Assembly: GCA_938084575.1 (NCBI GenBank)
Contig: CALKFG010000005.1
Span: 62,001-126,000, forward strand
DNA: 64,000 bases
Origin: an uncultured Hyphomonadaceae bacterium
GTDB taxonomy: Bacteria > Pseudomonadota > Alphaproteobacteria > Caulobacterales > Hyphomonadaceae
Reading direction: 5' to 3'
The notes under the pieces are model-generated. The model saw only the letters and a program-made list of their open reading frames with translations, was not told the origin of the DNA and made no database searches. The position numbers and the translations under genes are program-made. Shown here one piece after another: positions 1-8,901 of the stretch. Within the stretch, counting starts at the first letter, position 1, and the number at the start of each line of letters is the position of its first letter.

Positions 1-838
1 TGGCCATGTCATCGCAATGGCCGACAATCGAGACCCCGCCGCCCAGCCCATGTTCGAGTATGGAGCGCTCAATCTCGCGGACATAGTCGAGCCGTCCCTG
101 TGCGTCGCCGACAAGAATAAGGTGAAGCCTGTCCTGCTCTGCCTTGCTCAGCCGGCCCAGGGCCTCGACGGCGAGCAGCTGACCCTTCCAGGAGGTGAGC
201 CGGCCGGCCAGCAGCACGATCAGCCGGTCATCGTCGTCCGCAATATTCCAGCTTTTCGCCAGCGCCGAGAGTCGGGTTCCGCTGACGGTGTCGGGATCGA
301 ACACGTCAAAGTCGACGCCACGCGGTATGGTGACAATGCGCTCGCGCGGTGTGGCGTGGGTGGCGACGATCTGGTCCGCGGTCCAGCTGGAATTGGCAAT
401 CACCCGGACGCCACGGGCCATGATGCTGTTATAGTAGATTTTCAGCCGTGTTTTGCCGCTATAGGCGCCGTGATAGGTGGTGACAAAGGGCACGCCCGTC
501 TGGCTGCAGGCCCGCAAGGCACTCCAGGCCGGTGCCCGCGACCGGGCATGGACAAGCGATACCCCTTCGTCCTCGATCAGGCGGGCAAGGCGCGCCGCAT
601 TGCGCAGCAGGGCGAGCGGGCTCTTGCGCGAAACCGGCAGGGTGATCAGTTCACCGCCCGCCCGGGCCAGGGCGGGCTCCAGCCGGCCGCCCTCGCTGAC
701 CACCATTGCGCGGCCGCCGGCCCGATGAATGGCGTCCGCCATTTCGACCGTGGTGCGCTCGGCGCCGCCGGCCGACAGGTCGGGAATGACCTGTAAAATT
801 GTATGCCCCTGAAGGTCCGGCCAGTCGGGTTCGGTCAT
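1..838 (-). CDS. Glycosyltransferase family 4 (GT-B fold), partial
   Basis: This reading frame runs off the left edge of the window, so only the first 279 residues are visible. Near the N-terminus it has the GGAERTTVEMA pattern typical of GT4 enzymes, a donor-side start of LLAGRLTSWKGQLLAVEAL around residues 205-225, and an IPRGVDFDVFDP segment before it. These are standard for nucleotide-sugar-dependent glycosyltransferases that build lipopolysaccharide, capsule or glycolipids at the inner membrane. The ATG follows AGGTTGAG. The donor-binding E-x7-E motif would lie in the missing C-terminal part, so the donor and acceptor cannot be guessed. It is divergent from the hydrolase that follows. 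Confidence 0.85.
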   Translation of the reverse strand, partial: MTEPDWPDLQGHTILQVIPDLSAGGAERTTVEMADAIHRAGGRAMVVSEGGRLEPALARAGGELITLPVSRKSPLALLRNAARLARLIEDEGVSLVHARSRAPAWSALRACSQTGVPFVTTYHGAYSGKTRLKIYYNSIMARGVRVIANSSWTADQIVATHATPRERIVTIPRGVDFDVFDPDTVSGTRLSALAKSWNIADDDDRLIVLLAGRLTSWKGQLLAVEALGRLSKAEQDRLHLILVGDAQGRLDYVREIERSILEHGLGGGVSIVGHCDDMA

Positions 839-966
839 GGTCTCAACCTGACATGTCTGCACTGGCGCTCATGCCTAATATGCGTTGATCGGGCTGTCAT
901 GTGAATGTTAGCACCAGAGTTCCGGTCCCGCGAGCATCCGGGACATTCACAGGCGGAGGTGAGGCC

Positions 967-1704
967 ATGGCGACGGACTATCTGGACACCCGGCACGGAC
1001 GTCGGCTGGCCTTTCGCTATACGCCGCCGCGGACGGCCCGGACCTTTGTCTGGTTGTCGGGGTTCAAATCAGACATGCAGGGCAGCAAGGTAACGGCTCT
1101 GGAACGCTGGGCCACGGGCCGAGGGGAAGGCTTCCTGGCGTTTGACTATTCCGGTCATGGCGCGTCGGACGGCGCCTTCGAGGCCGGGACGATATCGGCC
1201 TGGCGAGAGGATATGCTCGACCTGCTTGAGGCCCTGACGGAAGGGCCTCTGATTCTGGTGGGCTCAAGCATGGGAGGCTGGATGGCGTTGCTGGCCACTC
1301 AGGCCCTCGGGACCAGGGTTACAGCCCTGGTTCTGATCGCGCCGGCCCCGGATTTCACACAGAAACTGATGTGGCCCGGCCTTGATGACCCGACACGTCG
1401 CCAGATCCTCGACACAGGAAAAGCTGATCTGCCGTCTGAATATGGCGACCCTTACCCGATCACCAGGGCCTTGATCGAAGACGGGGCTCGCTGGTGTCTG
1501 CTCGATGCACCGATCGCCTTTGACGGTCCTGTGCGGATTCTTCAGGGCGGTGCTGACCCGGATGTGCCGTGGCGCCATGCGCTTCTGCTGTGTGAACGTC
1601 TGAGTAGCCCGGACGTCGTCCTCACTCTGATCAAGGATGGCGACCACCGGCTGTCGCGGCCGCAGGACATGGCTCGTCTGATTGCCGCGTGTGAGGCCCT
1701 CTAG
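967..1704 (+). CDS. Alpha/beta hydrolase
   Basis: A 245-residue single-domain alpha/beta hydrolase. The nucleophile elbow is GSSMGG with Ser101. The acid is probably Asp197 or Asp199 in GGADPDVPW, and the histidine is His227 in DGDHRL. HG-type oxyanion motifs are replaced by SGFKSDM near residue 31, a pattern seen in ABHD10-like thioesterases and small carboxylesterases. The start was set at the ATG at 967 because it follows GGAGGTGAG; a longer frame from about 901 has no good ribosome site. It lies 115 bases upstream of ruvC on the same strand. Substrate unknown; esterase or thioesterase activity is a family-level inference. Confidence 0.82.
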   Translation: MATDYLDTRHGRRLAFRYTPPRTARTFVWLSGFKSDMQGSKVTALERWATGRGEGFLAFDYSGHGASDGAFEAGTISAWREDMLDLLEALTEGPLILVGSSMGGWMALLATQALGTRVTALVLIAPAPDFTQKLMWPGLDDPTRRQILDTGKADLPSEYGDPYPITRALIEDGARWCLLDAPIAFDGPVRILQGGADPDVPWRHALLLCERLSSPDVVLTLIKDGDHRLSRPQDMARLIAACEAL

Positions 1705-1819
1705 GGTCGGGGCTTGGCAGGCGATGGCAGTCCGGGCCGCCGCAGAAGCCCGGCTGACAGGAGTGGAACAAAAACGGAAAACGCAAGACGTCCTTAACCT
1801 TAGTGGTTATGCTGAGGGG

Positions 1820-2329
1820 ATGGGAGAAGCGATTCGAATTCTGGGCATCGATCCGGGCCTGCGCCAGACCGGATGGGGCGTCATTGCTCTTGAGGGGGTG
1901 CGCCTGAGCCATGTCGCGCATGGCACGATTGCGATCAGTCCCTCCCTGTCGCTGGCAGAGCGTCTGGCGGGAATTTTCGCCGAGGTCAGTGGGCTGGCGG
2001 GACTTTACCAGCCTCAGCTGGCCGGCGTTGAGGAAACCCTCGTCAACACCGCCAATCCCCGGTCGGCCTTGAAGCTGGGTCAGGCCCGCGGGGCGGCCAT
2101 GGCGGCTTTGGCGCGGGCGGGCCTGCCGGTGAGTGAGTTTGCGCCCCGGGCGATCAAACGTGCCATTGTCGGTACCGGTCGGGCGGATAAAGACCAGATT
2201 GGTTTTATGGTGAAACGCCTGCTTCCACGCGCGGGTCAAATGGGCGCGGACGCCGCCGACGCCCTGGCCTGTGCCATCTGTACCGCGCACCACCTGCCGC
2301 CGGCGGAGATGGTCAGGAGGGCTGTATGA
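1820..2329 (+). CDS. ruvC: Crossover junction endodeoxyribonuclease RuvC
   Basis: The Holliday-junction resolvase, 169 residues, normal for the family. It cleaves four-way junctions symmetrically after RuvAB branch migration. The RNase H-like fold is shown by GIDPGLRQTGWG (Asp11), the acidic pair in VEETLVN (Glu71), and the C-terminal GADAADALA (Asp144, Asp147), which together give the four metal-binding acids. The ATG at 1820 is preceded directly by GAGGGG and yields the canonical N-terminus; a longer frame starting near 1682 would add 46 unrelated residues. The stop overlaps the ruvA start in an ATGA, suggesting translational coupling. Confidence 0.96.
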   Translation: MGEAIRILGIDPGLRQTGWGVIALEGVRLSHVAHGTIAISPSLSLAERLAGIFAEVSGLAGLYQPQLAGVEETLVNTANPRSALKLGQARGAAMAALARAGLPVSEFAPRAIKRAIVGTGRADKDQIGFMVKRLLPRAGQMGADAADALACAICTAHHLPPAEMVRRAV

Positions 2330-2964
2330 TTATCGGGCGTCTCAAAGGCGACATAGCGGCACTGGGCATTGACAGCCTGCTGGTCGACGTCAATGGCGTC
2401 GGTTATGTGGTGCAGGCCGGCACGCGCCTGCTCGGTTGCCTGAGTGTCGGAACAAAGGCGGAAATTTTCGTCGAAACGCGGGTGACGGACTCATCCATCA
2501 CACTTTTCGGCTTTTCCACAGATGAGGAGCGCGCCTGGTTCGTTCGGCTGCAGGATGTTCCCGGCGTGGCCGGAAAGTCGGCGATGGCGCTGGTTGACGC
2601 TCTGTCTCCACCGGAACTTATGGATGCCCTGCTTCTTGGCGACGTCTCGATGATTACGCGCGCCAAAGGGGTAGGCAAGAAGCTGGCTGAACGCATTGTC
2701 GGTGAATTGTCGGGAAAACCTCCGCCACATGGGCGGTTTGGGCGGTTCGATGCCGACAGCCGGGCCAGTGTTGCCACTGATCGGGGCCCGGCGATGGCGG
2801 GGGGCCTCGCGGCCGGGGTCCGATCGGAAGCCGTGTCGGCTCTGGTCAATCTTGGCTATGGCTCCAGCGAGGCGGCACGGGCTGTTTCGACGGCCAGCGG
2901 TGAGTCCGATCCCGATCTTTCCGGGCTGATTCGTGCAGCCCTGAAGGAGCTGGCGCCATCATGA
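2326..2964 (+). CDS. ruvA: Holliday junction DNA helicase subunit RuvA
   Basis: The 212-residue junction-binding subunit that holds the Holliday junction in a square-planar form and loads the RuvB motor. The N-terminal OB fold begins [14 protein letters not shown]. Two helix-hairpin-helix motifs are visible, [16 protein letters not shown] (about 78-93) and [16 protein letters not shown] (about 109-124). A variable linker of about 30 residues precedes the C-terminal RuvB-binding domain, which contains [16 protein letters not shown]. It overlaps ruvC and ruvB by four bases (ATGA) at each end, so the three subunits are likely translated as a coupled unit. Confidence 0.96.
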   Translation: MIIGRLKGDIAALGIDSLLVDVNGVGYVVQAGTRLLGCLSVGTKAEIFVETRVTDSSITLFGFSTDEERAWFVRLQDVPGVAGKSAMALVDALSPPELMDALLLGDVSMITRAKGVGKKLAERIVGELSGKPPPHGRFGRFDADSRASVATDRGPAMAGGLAAGVRSEAVSALVNLGYGSSEAARAVSTASGESDPDLSGLIRAALKELAPS

Positions 2965-3998
2965 GCCGTGAGGGCATGCTGACCGATCCCGACATCCAGG
3001 CCGGAGAAGCTCTGGACCGGGCTTTGCGTCCACAATCTTTTGAGGACTATGTTGGACAGGACACAGTTAAATCGAATCTGAAGGTCTATGTGGATGCGGC
3101 CCGCCGGCGCGGCGAGGCGCTTGATCATGCCTTGCTTTTCGGTCCGCCGGGGCTCGGCAAGACGACCCTTGCCCAGATCCTTGCCCGCGAGCTGGGTGTG
3201 GGATTTCGCGCGACCTCCGGGCCTGTGATTGCCAAGACAGGTGACCTGGTTGCCATTCTGACAAATCTGGAACCGAACGATGTCCTTTTTATCGATGAGA
3301 TTCATCGTTTGCCGCCGGCCGTTGAAGAGGTCCTTTATCCGGCCATGGAGGATTATGCCGTTGATATCGTCATCGGTGAGGGGCCGGCCGCACGGTCTGT
3401 CCGCCTGGATCTTGCACCCTTCACGCTTGTTGGGGCGACGACGCGGGCGGGTCTGCTGGCGACGCCGCTGAGGGATCGGTTCGGCATTCCCTTGCGCTTG
3501 CAGTTTTACACGCCCGAAACATTGTCGACCATCGTCATGGCAGCCGGACGGAAATTGTCTGTCGGCATGGATGCTGAGGGCGCGGTTGAAATTGCCCGGC
3601 GGGCCCGTGGCACGCCGCGGATCGCTTTGCGCCTGCTGCGCCGCGTTCGGGATTTTGCCGAGGCGGATGGGGGGTCGATAACGCGTCTTGCGGCCGACCG
3701 CGCGCTGGCCCGGCTCGAAATTGACGGTGATGGACTGGACGCACTCGACCGTCGCTATCTCGAGGCACTGGTGCGCACCTATGCGGGCGGGCCCGTCGGG
3801 GCCGATACGCTGGCCGCCGCCCTGTCGGAGGCGAGAGACACGGTCGAAGACGTCATTGAGCCCTATCTCATGCAGAAGGGGTATGTTGCCCGCACCCCGC
3901 GTGGCCGGGTTGCGGCACCTCTGGCCTATGAAAGGCTTGGCGTTCCAGCCCCTCAGCGGGACACCCGGGACGGCCTGTTCGAGGGAGACGACACGTGA
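2961..3998 (+). CDS. ruvB: Holliday junction DNA helicase motor RuvB
   Basis: A 345-residue AAA+ ATPase that pumps DNA through the RuvA-bound junction. The Walker A sequence is GPPGLGKTT (61-69), Walker B is [10 protein letters not shown], and sensor 1 and the arginine finger lie in [18 protein letters not shown]. The C-terminal winged helix includes RTPRGRVA. Length and order match the family. It overlaps ruvA by ATGA, and its own TGA overlaps the GTG start of the next gene, which places a GFA-family protein in the same transcription unit. Confidence 0.97.
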   Translation: MSREGMLTDPDIQAGEALDRALRPQSFEDYVGQDTVKSNLKVYVDAARRRGEALDHALLFGPPGLGKTTLAQILARELGVGFRATSGPVIAKTGDLVAILTNLEPNDVLFIDEIHRLPPAVEEVLYPAMEDYAVDIVIGEGPAARSVRLDLAPFTLVGATTRAGLLATPLRDRFGIPLRLQFYTPETLSTIVMAAGRKLSVGMDAEGAVEIARRARGTPRIALRLLRRVRDFAEADGGSITRLAADRALARLEIDGDGLDALDRRYLEALVRTYAGGPVGADTLAAALSEARDTVEDVIEPYLMQKGYVARTPRGRVAAPLAYERLGVPAPQRDTRDGLFEGDDT

Positions 3999-4402
3999 CG
4001 GAACGGATCCACGGAAGCTGCTATTGCGGTGCGGTCGGCTACAGAGCCGAGGGCCTGTCGTCACCCATTGGGCACTGTCACTGCAAAACATGCCGGAAGA
4101 TCCACGCGGCGGCCTTCAACACCAGCGCACTGACGCCGTATGACGGGTTTTTCTGGACCAGCGGCGAAGACCAGGTCCGTTATATTGAAACGACGCCGGG
4201 CAAACGGCGCTGGTTCTGCCCGACCTGTGGGTCTCACCTGGTCGCCGAATATCCGGAAGCCCGGGTCCGGGTCCTGCGGGTGGGTAGCATCGACAGTCCT
4301 TTGCCCGGCAAGGCGGCCGTCCATATCTGGACGGCAGAGCAGGCGGCCTTTTTCGACTTTGATGATGATCTGCCCCGTCTTCCGGGAGGAGGAAAGCCTT
4401 AG
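3995..4402 (+). CDS. GFA-family (CENP-V/GFA domain) zinc protein
   Basis: A 135-residue protein with the zinc-binding cysteine pattern of the glutathione-dependent formaldehyde-activating/CENP-V family: CYCG near the start, CHCKTC at about residue 30, and CPTCGSH at about 75. In a few members the fold binds glutathione, but most, including this one, have no proven reaction. The GTG start overlaps the ruvB stop (GTGA), so it is probably co-translated with ruvCAB. It ends 26 bases before the convergent acyl-CoA dehydrogenase. No functional link with recombination is known to me; the pairing may simply be operon hitchhiking. Confidence 0.85.
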   Translation: MTERIHGSCYCGAVGYRAEGLSSPIGHCHCKTCRKIHAAAFNTSALTPYDGFFWTSGEDQVRYIETTPGKRRWFCPTCGSHLVAEYPEARVRVLRVGSIDSPLPGKAAVHIWTAEQAAFFDFDDDLPRLPGGGKP

Positions 4403-4428
4403 CGGCCGACAGTCGCGCCCGGGGACAT

Positions 4429-5589
4429 TCAGAGGCGCATCAGACTGGCCAGATTGTTGCGCTGCATGTCGCTCGACCCCCCGACGATTGGCATAGACAG
4501 CAAGTCGCGGACATGACGCTCCATGTCGTAGACGTCTGAGAGCCCATAGGCCCCCATGACCTGCTGACAGGCAATGGCAATCTCAACGCCGGTATCGGCC
4601 ACGAACAGTTTGGCCATACTCGTTTCGACCGAACAGGGCTGTCCACTATTGGCCAGCCAGGCGCCATGATACAACATGTGCCGGGCCGCCTGCAGCTTGG
4701 TCCGCATGGTGGACAGCTTGTGGCGGATTGCCTGGTGCTGCGCAATCGGCTTTCCAAACTGCTCACGCGTCTGGGCATATTGCCAGGCCTCCTCGACCGC
4801 AGCGCGGGCAATTCCATAGGCGACGGCCGTGATCTCGATTTTTTCAACATCCAGCGCCCGCCCGGCCAAAGTCTTCCAGCCGGCATTCCACTTGTCCGGT
4901 CCACCAACGATGGCCTCCATAGGCAGCCGAACGTCATCAAAATAGACATCCATGGACCGGGTATAGCGCAAATTATTATGCTCAATGGCCTGCATCGTGA
5001 TGCCGGGTGTGCGGGTTGGAATCAGCAGGAAGGTGAGATTCTGATAGCGGGCTTCGGCCGGACCACTGCGGACCAGGCAGTAGATGTAATCGGACCAGTC
5101 TGCGCCGGTGCACCAGCGTTTCGCCCCATTCACGACGATGTCATCGCCAACCCGCTCGGCACGGGTCTCAACACTGGCCAGGTCCCCGCCAACATTTGGT
5201 TCGGAGAGGCCGTAGCACAGGAACAGCTCACCTCTCGCGATCCGCGGCAGGAGCGCCTGTTTCTGGGCCTCGGACCCGTTTTCGGACAGGTTCATGCCGC
5301 CATAAAATGCTGCGTGAATGTAAGGTCCGGCAAGGCTGGTTCCGGCCTGGCAGAGTTCGTCAATGACCGCCGTTGCCGCCACAATATCCTGTCCCGCGCC
5401 ACCATAGGCCTCGGGTATGGTCAGCCCGATCAGGCCCATCTCTGCAATGCCGCGAAACAGATCCCTGTCCCAGTTCGCCTCGCGGTCGAGTGCCAGACGG
5501 CGTTCGCGGGGAAGGTGCCGGGTCACGTAACGCTGCAGCTGGTTTCGGATCTGGCTGATATGGTCAGGTTCGGGCGCAAAATAGGACAT
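4429..5589 (-). CDS. Acyl-CoA dehydrogenase family protein
   Basis: A 386-residue flavoprotein of the acyl-CoA dehydrogenase family. It has the mixed N-terminal helical domain, CYGLSEPNVGGDLASVET in the flavin and substrate region, the middle beta domain with GAKRWCTGADWSDY, and the C-terminal helical bundle with QYAQTREQFGKPIAQHQAIRH. In the C-terminal signature the usual YEGTSEIQR is VGGSSDMQR, so the position of the MCAD-type catalytic Glu376 is glycine. The base may sit elsewhere, as in isovaleryl-CoA-type enzymes, or the reaction may differ. It follows metA on the same strand after only 8 bases and is probably its operon partner. Substrate unknown. Confidence 0.88.
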   Translation of the reverse strand: MSYFAPEPDHISQIRNQLQRYVTRHLPRERRLALDREANWDRDLFRGIAEMGLIGLTIPEAYGGAGQDIVAATAVIDELCQAGTSLAGPYIHAAFYGGMNLSENGSEAQKQALLPRIARGELFLCYGLSEPNVGGDLASVETRAERVGDDIVVNGAKRWCTGADWSDYIYCLVRSGPAEARYQNLTFLLIPTRTPGITMQAIEHNNLRYTRSMDVYFDDVRLPMEAIVGGPDKWNAGWKTLAGRALDVEKIEITAVAYGIARAAVEEAWQYAQTREQFGKPIAQHQAIRHKLSTMRTKLQAARHMLYHGAWLANSGQPCSVETSMAKLFVADTGVEIAIACQQVMGAYGLSDVYDMERHVRDLLSMPIVGGSSDMQRNNLASLMRL

Positions 5590-5597
5590 GGCTGACC

Positions 5598-6515
5598 TTA
5601 TCGTCCGATCTGACCAATCTCAAAGGGTGTCGTCTGGTAAACCTGGTTGATCCAGTTGCCAAAAAGCAGATGTGCGTGACTGCGCCAGCGATTGAGGGGC
5701 ATTTTTCCCGGATCGTCCGCCGGAAAATAATTGTGGGGCACCTGAATCGACTTCCCTGCCGCGAGATCGCGCTCAAACTCTTCTTTCAGGGACGTCGAAT
5801 CATATTCAATATGATTGAATATAAACAGATTATTGGTCCCGGTTTCGGCCATCAGGCAGGGCCCTGTTTGATCGCTCTCCATCAGCAGCTCAAGCGCCGG
5901 AATCGTTGCGATATCCGACGACCGCGCTTCGGTCCAACGCGAAACCGGGATCTGGAAATCGTCGGAAAATCCTGACAGGAAGGCTGAGGCTGGGTTCAAA
6001 TTGCGATGCCGGAAGACGCCGAAGGCCTTTTGGTCGAGGGCGTATTTGGGGAGGCCGTGAAAATGGTGTGCGGCAGCCATCGCGCCCCAGCAGATAAAAA
6101 AGCTGGAATGGACGTTTGACCGGGTCCAGTCGAGGATCCGGGTCAGCTCTGGCCAATAGCCGACCTCCTGAAAGGGCAGTGTTTCAACCGGCGCGCCGGT
6201 GATGATGAACCCATCGAACTTGCGATCGGCGACCGACTCCCAGTCCTGGTAAAAGCTGATCAGATGATCCTGCGTGGTGTTTTTGGGCGCATGGCTGCCA
6301 ACCATGATCAGGGTCAGCTCGACCTGAAGGGGCGAGGCGCCGATCAGGCGGGCCAGCTGTGTCTCTGTTCGGATTTTATCCGGCATGAGATTGAGCAGGC
6401 CGATTTGAAGCGGGCGGATGTCCTGTCGGATCGCATCGGCTGCTGTCATCACCGCAACACCCTCGGAGGCGAGCACATTGCGGGCGGGCAGCCTGTCAGG
6501 AATCTTGATCGGCAT
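5598..6515 (-). CDS. metA: Homoserine O-acyltransferase MetA, predicted acetyl-CoA specific
   Basis: A 305-residue class I glutamine amidotransferase-like enzyme that acylates homoserine, the first committed step of methionine synthesis. The catalytic cysteine is Cys142 in [10 protein letters not shown], and the His/Glu of the triad lie in FNHIEYD (His236, Glu238). Residue 111 falls in TGAPVETL and is Glu. In this family Glu111 is associated with acetyl-CoA and Gly111 (as in the Escherichia coli enzyme) with succinyl-CoA, so homoserine O-acetyltransferase activity is predicted even though the family name says succinyltransferase. The ATG at 6515 follows GAGG. The leader carries a SAM-II riboswitch at 6590-6645, so repression by S-adenosylmethionine is expected. 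Confidence 0.95.
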   Translation of the reverse strand: MPIKIPDRLPARNVLASEGVAVMTAADAIRQDIRPLQIGLLNLMPDKIRTETQLARLIGASPLQVELTLIMVGSHAPKNTTQDHLISFYQDWESVADRKFDGFIITGAPVETLPFQEVGYWPELTRILDWTRSNVHSSFFICWGAMAAAHHFHGLPKYALDQKAFGVFRHRNLNPASAFLSGFSDDFQIPVSRWTEARSSDIATIPALELLMESDQTGPCLMAETGTNNLFIFNHIEYDSTSLKEEFERDLAAGKSIQVPHNYFPADDPGKMPLNRWRSHAHLLFGNWINQVYQTTPFEIGQIGR

Positions 6516-6520
6516 GGCGA

Positions 6521-6570
6521 CCTCATCGGATAGGCCAGCTTGATGGGAAAGACGCGACAGGCGGATGAGG
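6521..6570 (-). promoter_or_regulatory. Possible Shine-Dalgarno-sequestering hairpin in the metA leader
   Basis: On the metA mRNA strand the segment CCTCATC (genomic 6564-6570) is an exact complement of GATGAGG (6521-6527), and the latter contains the GAGG that serves as the metA ribosome-binding site. The loop would be about 36 nucleotides. Because the riboswitch aptamer lies just upstream, this pairing could be the expression platform, or part of it. It is a paper prediction only; a 7-bp helix with a long loop could also be chance. Confidence 0.35.
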
Positions 6571-6589
6571 CTGAGACGCCCCTCGCACG

Positions 6590-6645
6590 GCCTTTTAGCG
6601 ACGTCTTTAACGTGGCTGCAAGCCGGCCGGCCAAATCACCACGAC
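6590..6645 (-). promoter_or_regulatory. SAM-II riboswitch (metA leader)
   Basis: Read on the minus strand from about 6643 down to 6591, the sequence shows the conserved SAM-II blocks in order: CGTGGTGATTTG, a GC-rich apical segment, GCTTGCAGCCACG, TTAAA, and then GCTAAAAGG. The GTGGTG/CAGCCAC pairing forms the first helix and the A-rich 3' part closes the H-type pseudoknot that binds S-adenosylmethionine. SAM-II elements are known almost exclusively upstream of methionine genes in alphaproteobacteria, which fits metA starting about 75 nucleotides downstream. Confidence 0.93.
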
Positions 6646-6809
6646 CTGGCAGGCTTACGCGGACGCCGCCAGAAAATCAATCTCCGAGGGGAAAAGACAG
6701 AGCCGTCTGGCGGGCCGGAGCCGGGCAGAACCGAGCCCAGCCTGGCCGGCGGGATGACCCTGCCGGGCGGATGTCCGGATCCTGAGAGGCGCTGCGGACG
6801 GCAGGGGCA

Positions 6810-7622
6810 TCAGTCGCCGGTGAGCTTCGGGGGGCGCCTTTCCCGGAAGGCGTCGACGGCTTCCTTTCGGTCGCGCATATGATTGGATACGCTTTCCCAG
6901 CCGATTGCGGCGTCCATCATCTGAGCGGCCAGCGCACGCAGGGGGATATTGGCAACGGTCTTTGTCCAGCGCACGGCCCAGCGCGGGTTGCCCTGCAGCT
7001 TGGTCACCAATTCCTGCACTTTGGCATCGAGCGCCTCTGCCGGGACGGCATAATTAATCAAACCCAGCGCCTGAGCCTCGGAGGCGGTCAGGAGGTCACC
7101 AGTCATCAGCAGCTCCTTGGCCTTGGCGAATCCGACCAGCTGCGGCCAGATCAGTGCGCCGCCATCCCCGGCCACCAGTCCAACCTTGACATGAGGATCC
7201 CCGATCCGGGCTGTTTCATCGGCAACGATCATGTCGCAGAGCAGGGCGATTGTGGCGCCAAGACCGGCTGCGGCGCCGTTCAGGCGGCAGATGATTGGCT
7301 TCTCCATTTCCAGGATCGAATTCACAATGCGTTTGGCGTCCCAAGCAATGTCACGGAATTTGCGGGGGTCGGCGATCTGTTCGTCGAACCAGTCGAAATC
7401 GCCACCGGCACAAAAGGCCCGGCCCTTTCCGGTGAGTATGATGATGTCGCTGCCGGCGTCCCGTTGCAGGTCTGAAAACACCTGAGCGAGCTCGTCATGC
7501 ATCGGACCGTCCACCCCGTTGACGGGATGATCAGACGTGATCGCGGCGGTCAGGACGCGGCCGTCGCGGGAAAACGTGAATCTGGAATAGCGGTCGGGGT
7601 CGATTTCGAAATATTCGGACAT
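6810..7622 (-). CDS. Crotonase-fold (enoyl-CoA hydratase/isomerase family) protein
   Basis: A 270-residue crotonase-superfamily protein. The CoA-binding and oxyanion-hole elements are GRAFCAGGDFDWF (about 66-78) and KPIICRLNGAAAGLGATIALLCDM. Compared with classical enoyl-CoA hydratase, both catalytic glutamates are replaced: the Glu144 position is Thr (GLGATIAL) and the Glu164 position is His (DPHVKVG). Simple hydratase chemistry is therefore unlikely; isomerase, hydrolase or another CoA reaction is possible. It starts 59 bases after the medium-chain reductase gene, on the same strand, and the two are probably co-transcribed. Confidence 0.85.
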   Translation of the reverse strand: MSEYFEIDPDRYSRFTFSRDGRVLTAAITSDHPVNGVDGPMHDELAQVFSDLQRDAGSDIIILTGKGRAFCAGGDFDWFDEQIADPRKFRDIAWDAKRIVNSILEMEKPIICRLNGAAAGLGATIALLCDMIVADETARIGDPHVKVGLVAGDGGALIWPQLVGFAKAKELLMTGDLLTASEAQALGLINYAVPAEALDAKVQELVTKLQGNPRWAVRWTKTVANIPLRALAAQMMDAAIGWESVSNHMRDRKEAVDAFRERRPPKLTGD

Positions 7623-7681
7623 GGGGTCTCCTCAACGGGTTGGATGAGCTTGGCGCAGCGGGCACGCCTTGGCCAGCACGC

Positions 7682-8698
7682 TCAGCCGGATTGATCCAGC
7701 TGTACAACCCGGCGGCCGAAATTGTCTCCGCGAAACAGGCCACAAAAGGCTTCCGGCATGGTTTCGAGACCGACAAAGCGATCCTCGCGATATGTCAGGT
7801 CGCCGGCCTGTATCATCGCTGACATGGCCTCGAGCGCCTCGGCAAAGGCGGGCATGAAATCAAACACGACGAGGCCCTGCATGCGGACCCGGTGCGTGAT
7901 GAAGGGCTTGGTGTTGACAATGCCCGGGGTGTCGGACGGTGACAGATTATAGTCGGCCACCTGACCGGATATGCAGATCCGTCCATTTTGACGCATCAGC
8001 GGCAGGGTTCGGTTGATCATCGCATTTCCGACATTGTCAAACAGGACATCGACGCCGTCCGGCATGGCGTCGCCTATGGCAACGGACAGGTTAGGTGTCG
8101 CCTTGTAGTTGATGGCCTTGTCAAAGCCGGCTTCTTCGACCAGCCAGGCACATTTGGCATCACTTCCGGCAAGACCGATCACCTGCCCGGCGCCGCCGGC
8201 TTTGGCCAGCTGGCCGGCGGTCGCGCCGACCGGACCGGCGGCAGAGGTGACCAGGACCCGGTCGCCGGCCTGAAAACGGGCAATTGATTTGAGCCCGAAC
8301 CACGCCGTCAGGCCGGGGACACCCAGAATCCCGATCCAGAGAGAGAGGGGCAGGCGCGACTCCTTCGGCACTTTGCCGATAAAGCCACGTCCGGACTGGA
8401 TGGAATGGGTCCGCCATCCGCCCGCAAAGTACACTTCGGTCCCCTCAGGATAATCGGCGTTATGGCTGGCCTCGACCACGCCGACGCTGAACCCGTCAAT
8501 CGGATTGCCGAGCGGGAGGGCGGGCGCATAGGAGTCGCCGCCGGACAGCCGTGACCGGGTTCCGGGGTCAACCGAGTTAAATATATGGCGCACCCGGAAC
8601 CGACCCTCACCCGGCTCCGGTATGGAGGCGGTTTCGAGACGGAAATTTTCCGGCAGGGGGGCGCCATCACAATACTGGTCGAGGACGATCTGCTGCAT
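7682..8698 (-). CDS. Zinc-independent medium-chain reductase (NADP-dependent 2-alkenal/curcumin reductase type)
   Basis: A 338-residue MDR-superfamily oxidoreductase of the leukotriene B4 12-hydroxydehydrogenase/CurA branch, which reduces activated double bonds with NADPH. Visible features are the LGVPGLTAWFGL segment, the nucleotide-binding VLVTSAAGPVGATAGQLAKAGGAGQVIGLAGS, and DVLFDNVGNAMINRTLPLM. No zinc ligands are present. The ATG at 8698 follows AGGAAAC and gives the usual N-terminus; a longer frame from 8752 has no support. It is divergent from cysD and upstream of the crotonase-fold gene. Substrate unknown. Confidence 0.86.
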   Translation of the reverse strand: MQQIVLDQYCDGAPLPENFRLETASIPEPGEGRFRVRHIFNSVDPGTRSRLSGGDSYAPALPLGNPIDGFSVGVVEASHNADYPEGTEVYFAGGWRTHSIQSGRGFIGKVPKESRLPLSLWIGILGVPGLTAWFGLKSIARFQAGDRVLVTSAAGPVGATAGQLAKAGGAGQVIGLAGSDAKCAWLVEEAGFDKAINYKATPNLSVAIGDAMPDGVDVLFDNVGNAMINRTLPLMRQNGRICISGQVADYNLSPSDTPGIVNTKPFITHRVRMQGLVVFDFMPAFAEALEAMSAMIQAGDLTYREDRFVGLETMPEAFCGLFRGDNFGRRVVQLDQSG

Positions 8699-8901
8699 GT
8701 TGAGTTTCCTTCTTGCCGGGACTGTGTTGGACCAACTTCTTGCCCGTGTCACCCGGTCTGCGCGCAGCGGGCTGCCGGATCTTTAGCGAAACTAATGACA
8801 CGCTCTGGCGGGTTGCGGCGGTATGACAAGCTGCTAAATGGCCGGCAGTGATAATATGTCCGGTTCACCCAGCCCCCGGACCGCCGGAGGTTGATTCTCA
8901 C

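Noticed and set aside
2856-4091. 411-residue frame antisense to ruvB
   Set aside because: It covers ruvB entirely on the other strand; high GC at third positions creates such shadows, and no recognisable domain is present.
6755-6805. Terminator for the crotonase-fold gene from CCCTGCCG / CGGCAGGG
   Set aside because: An 8-base stem with a loop of about 30 bases and no T run; too weak.
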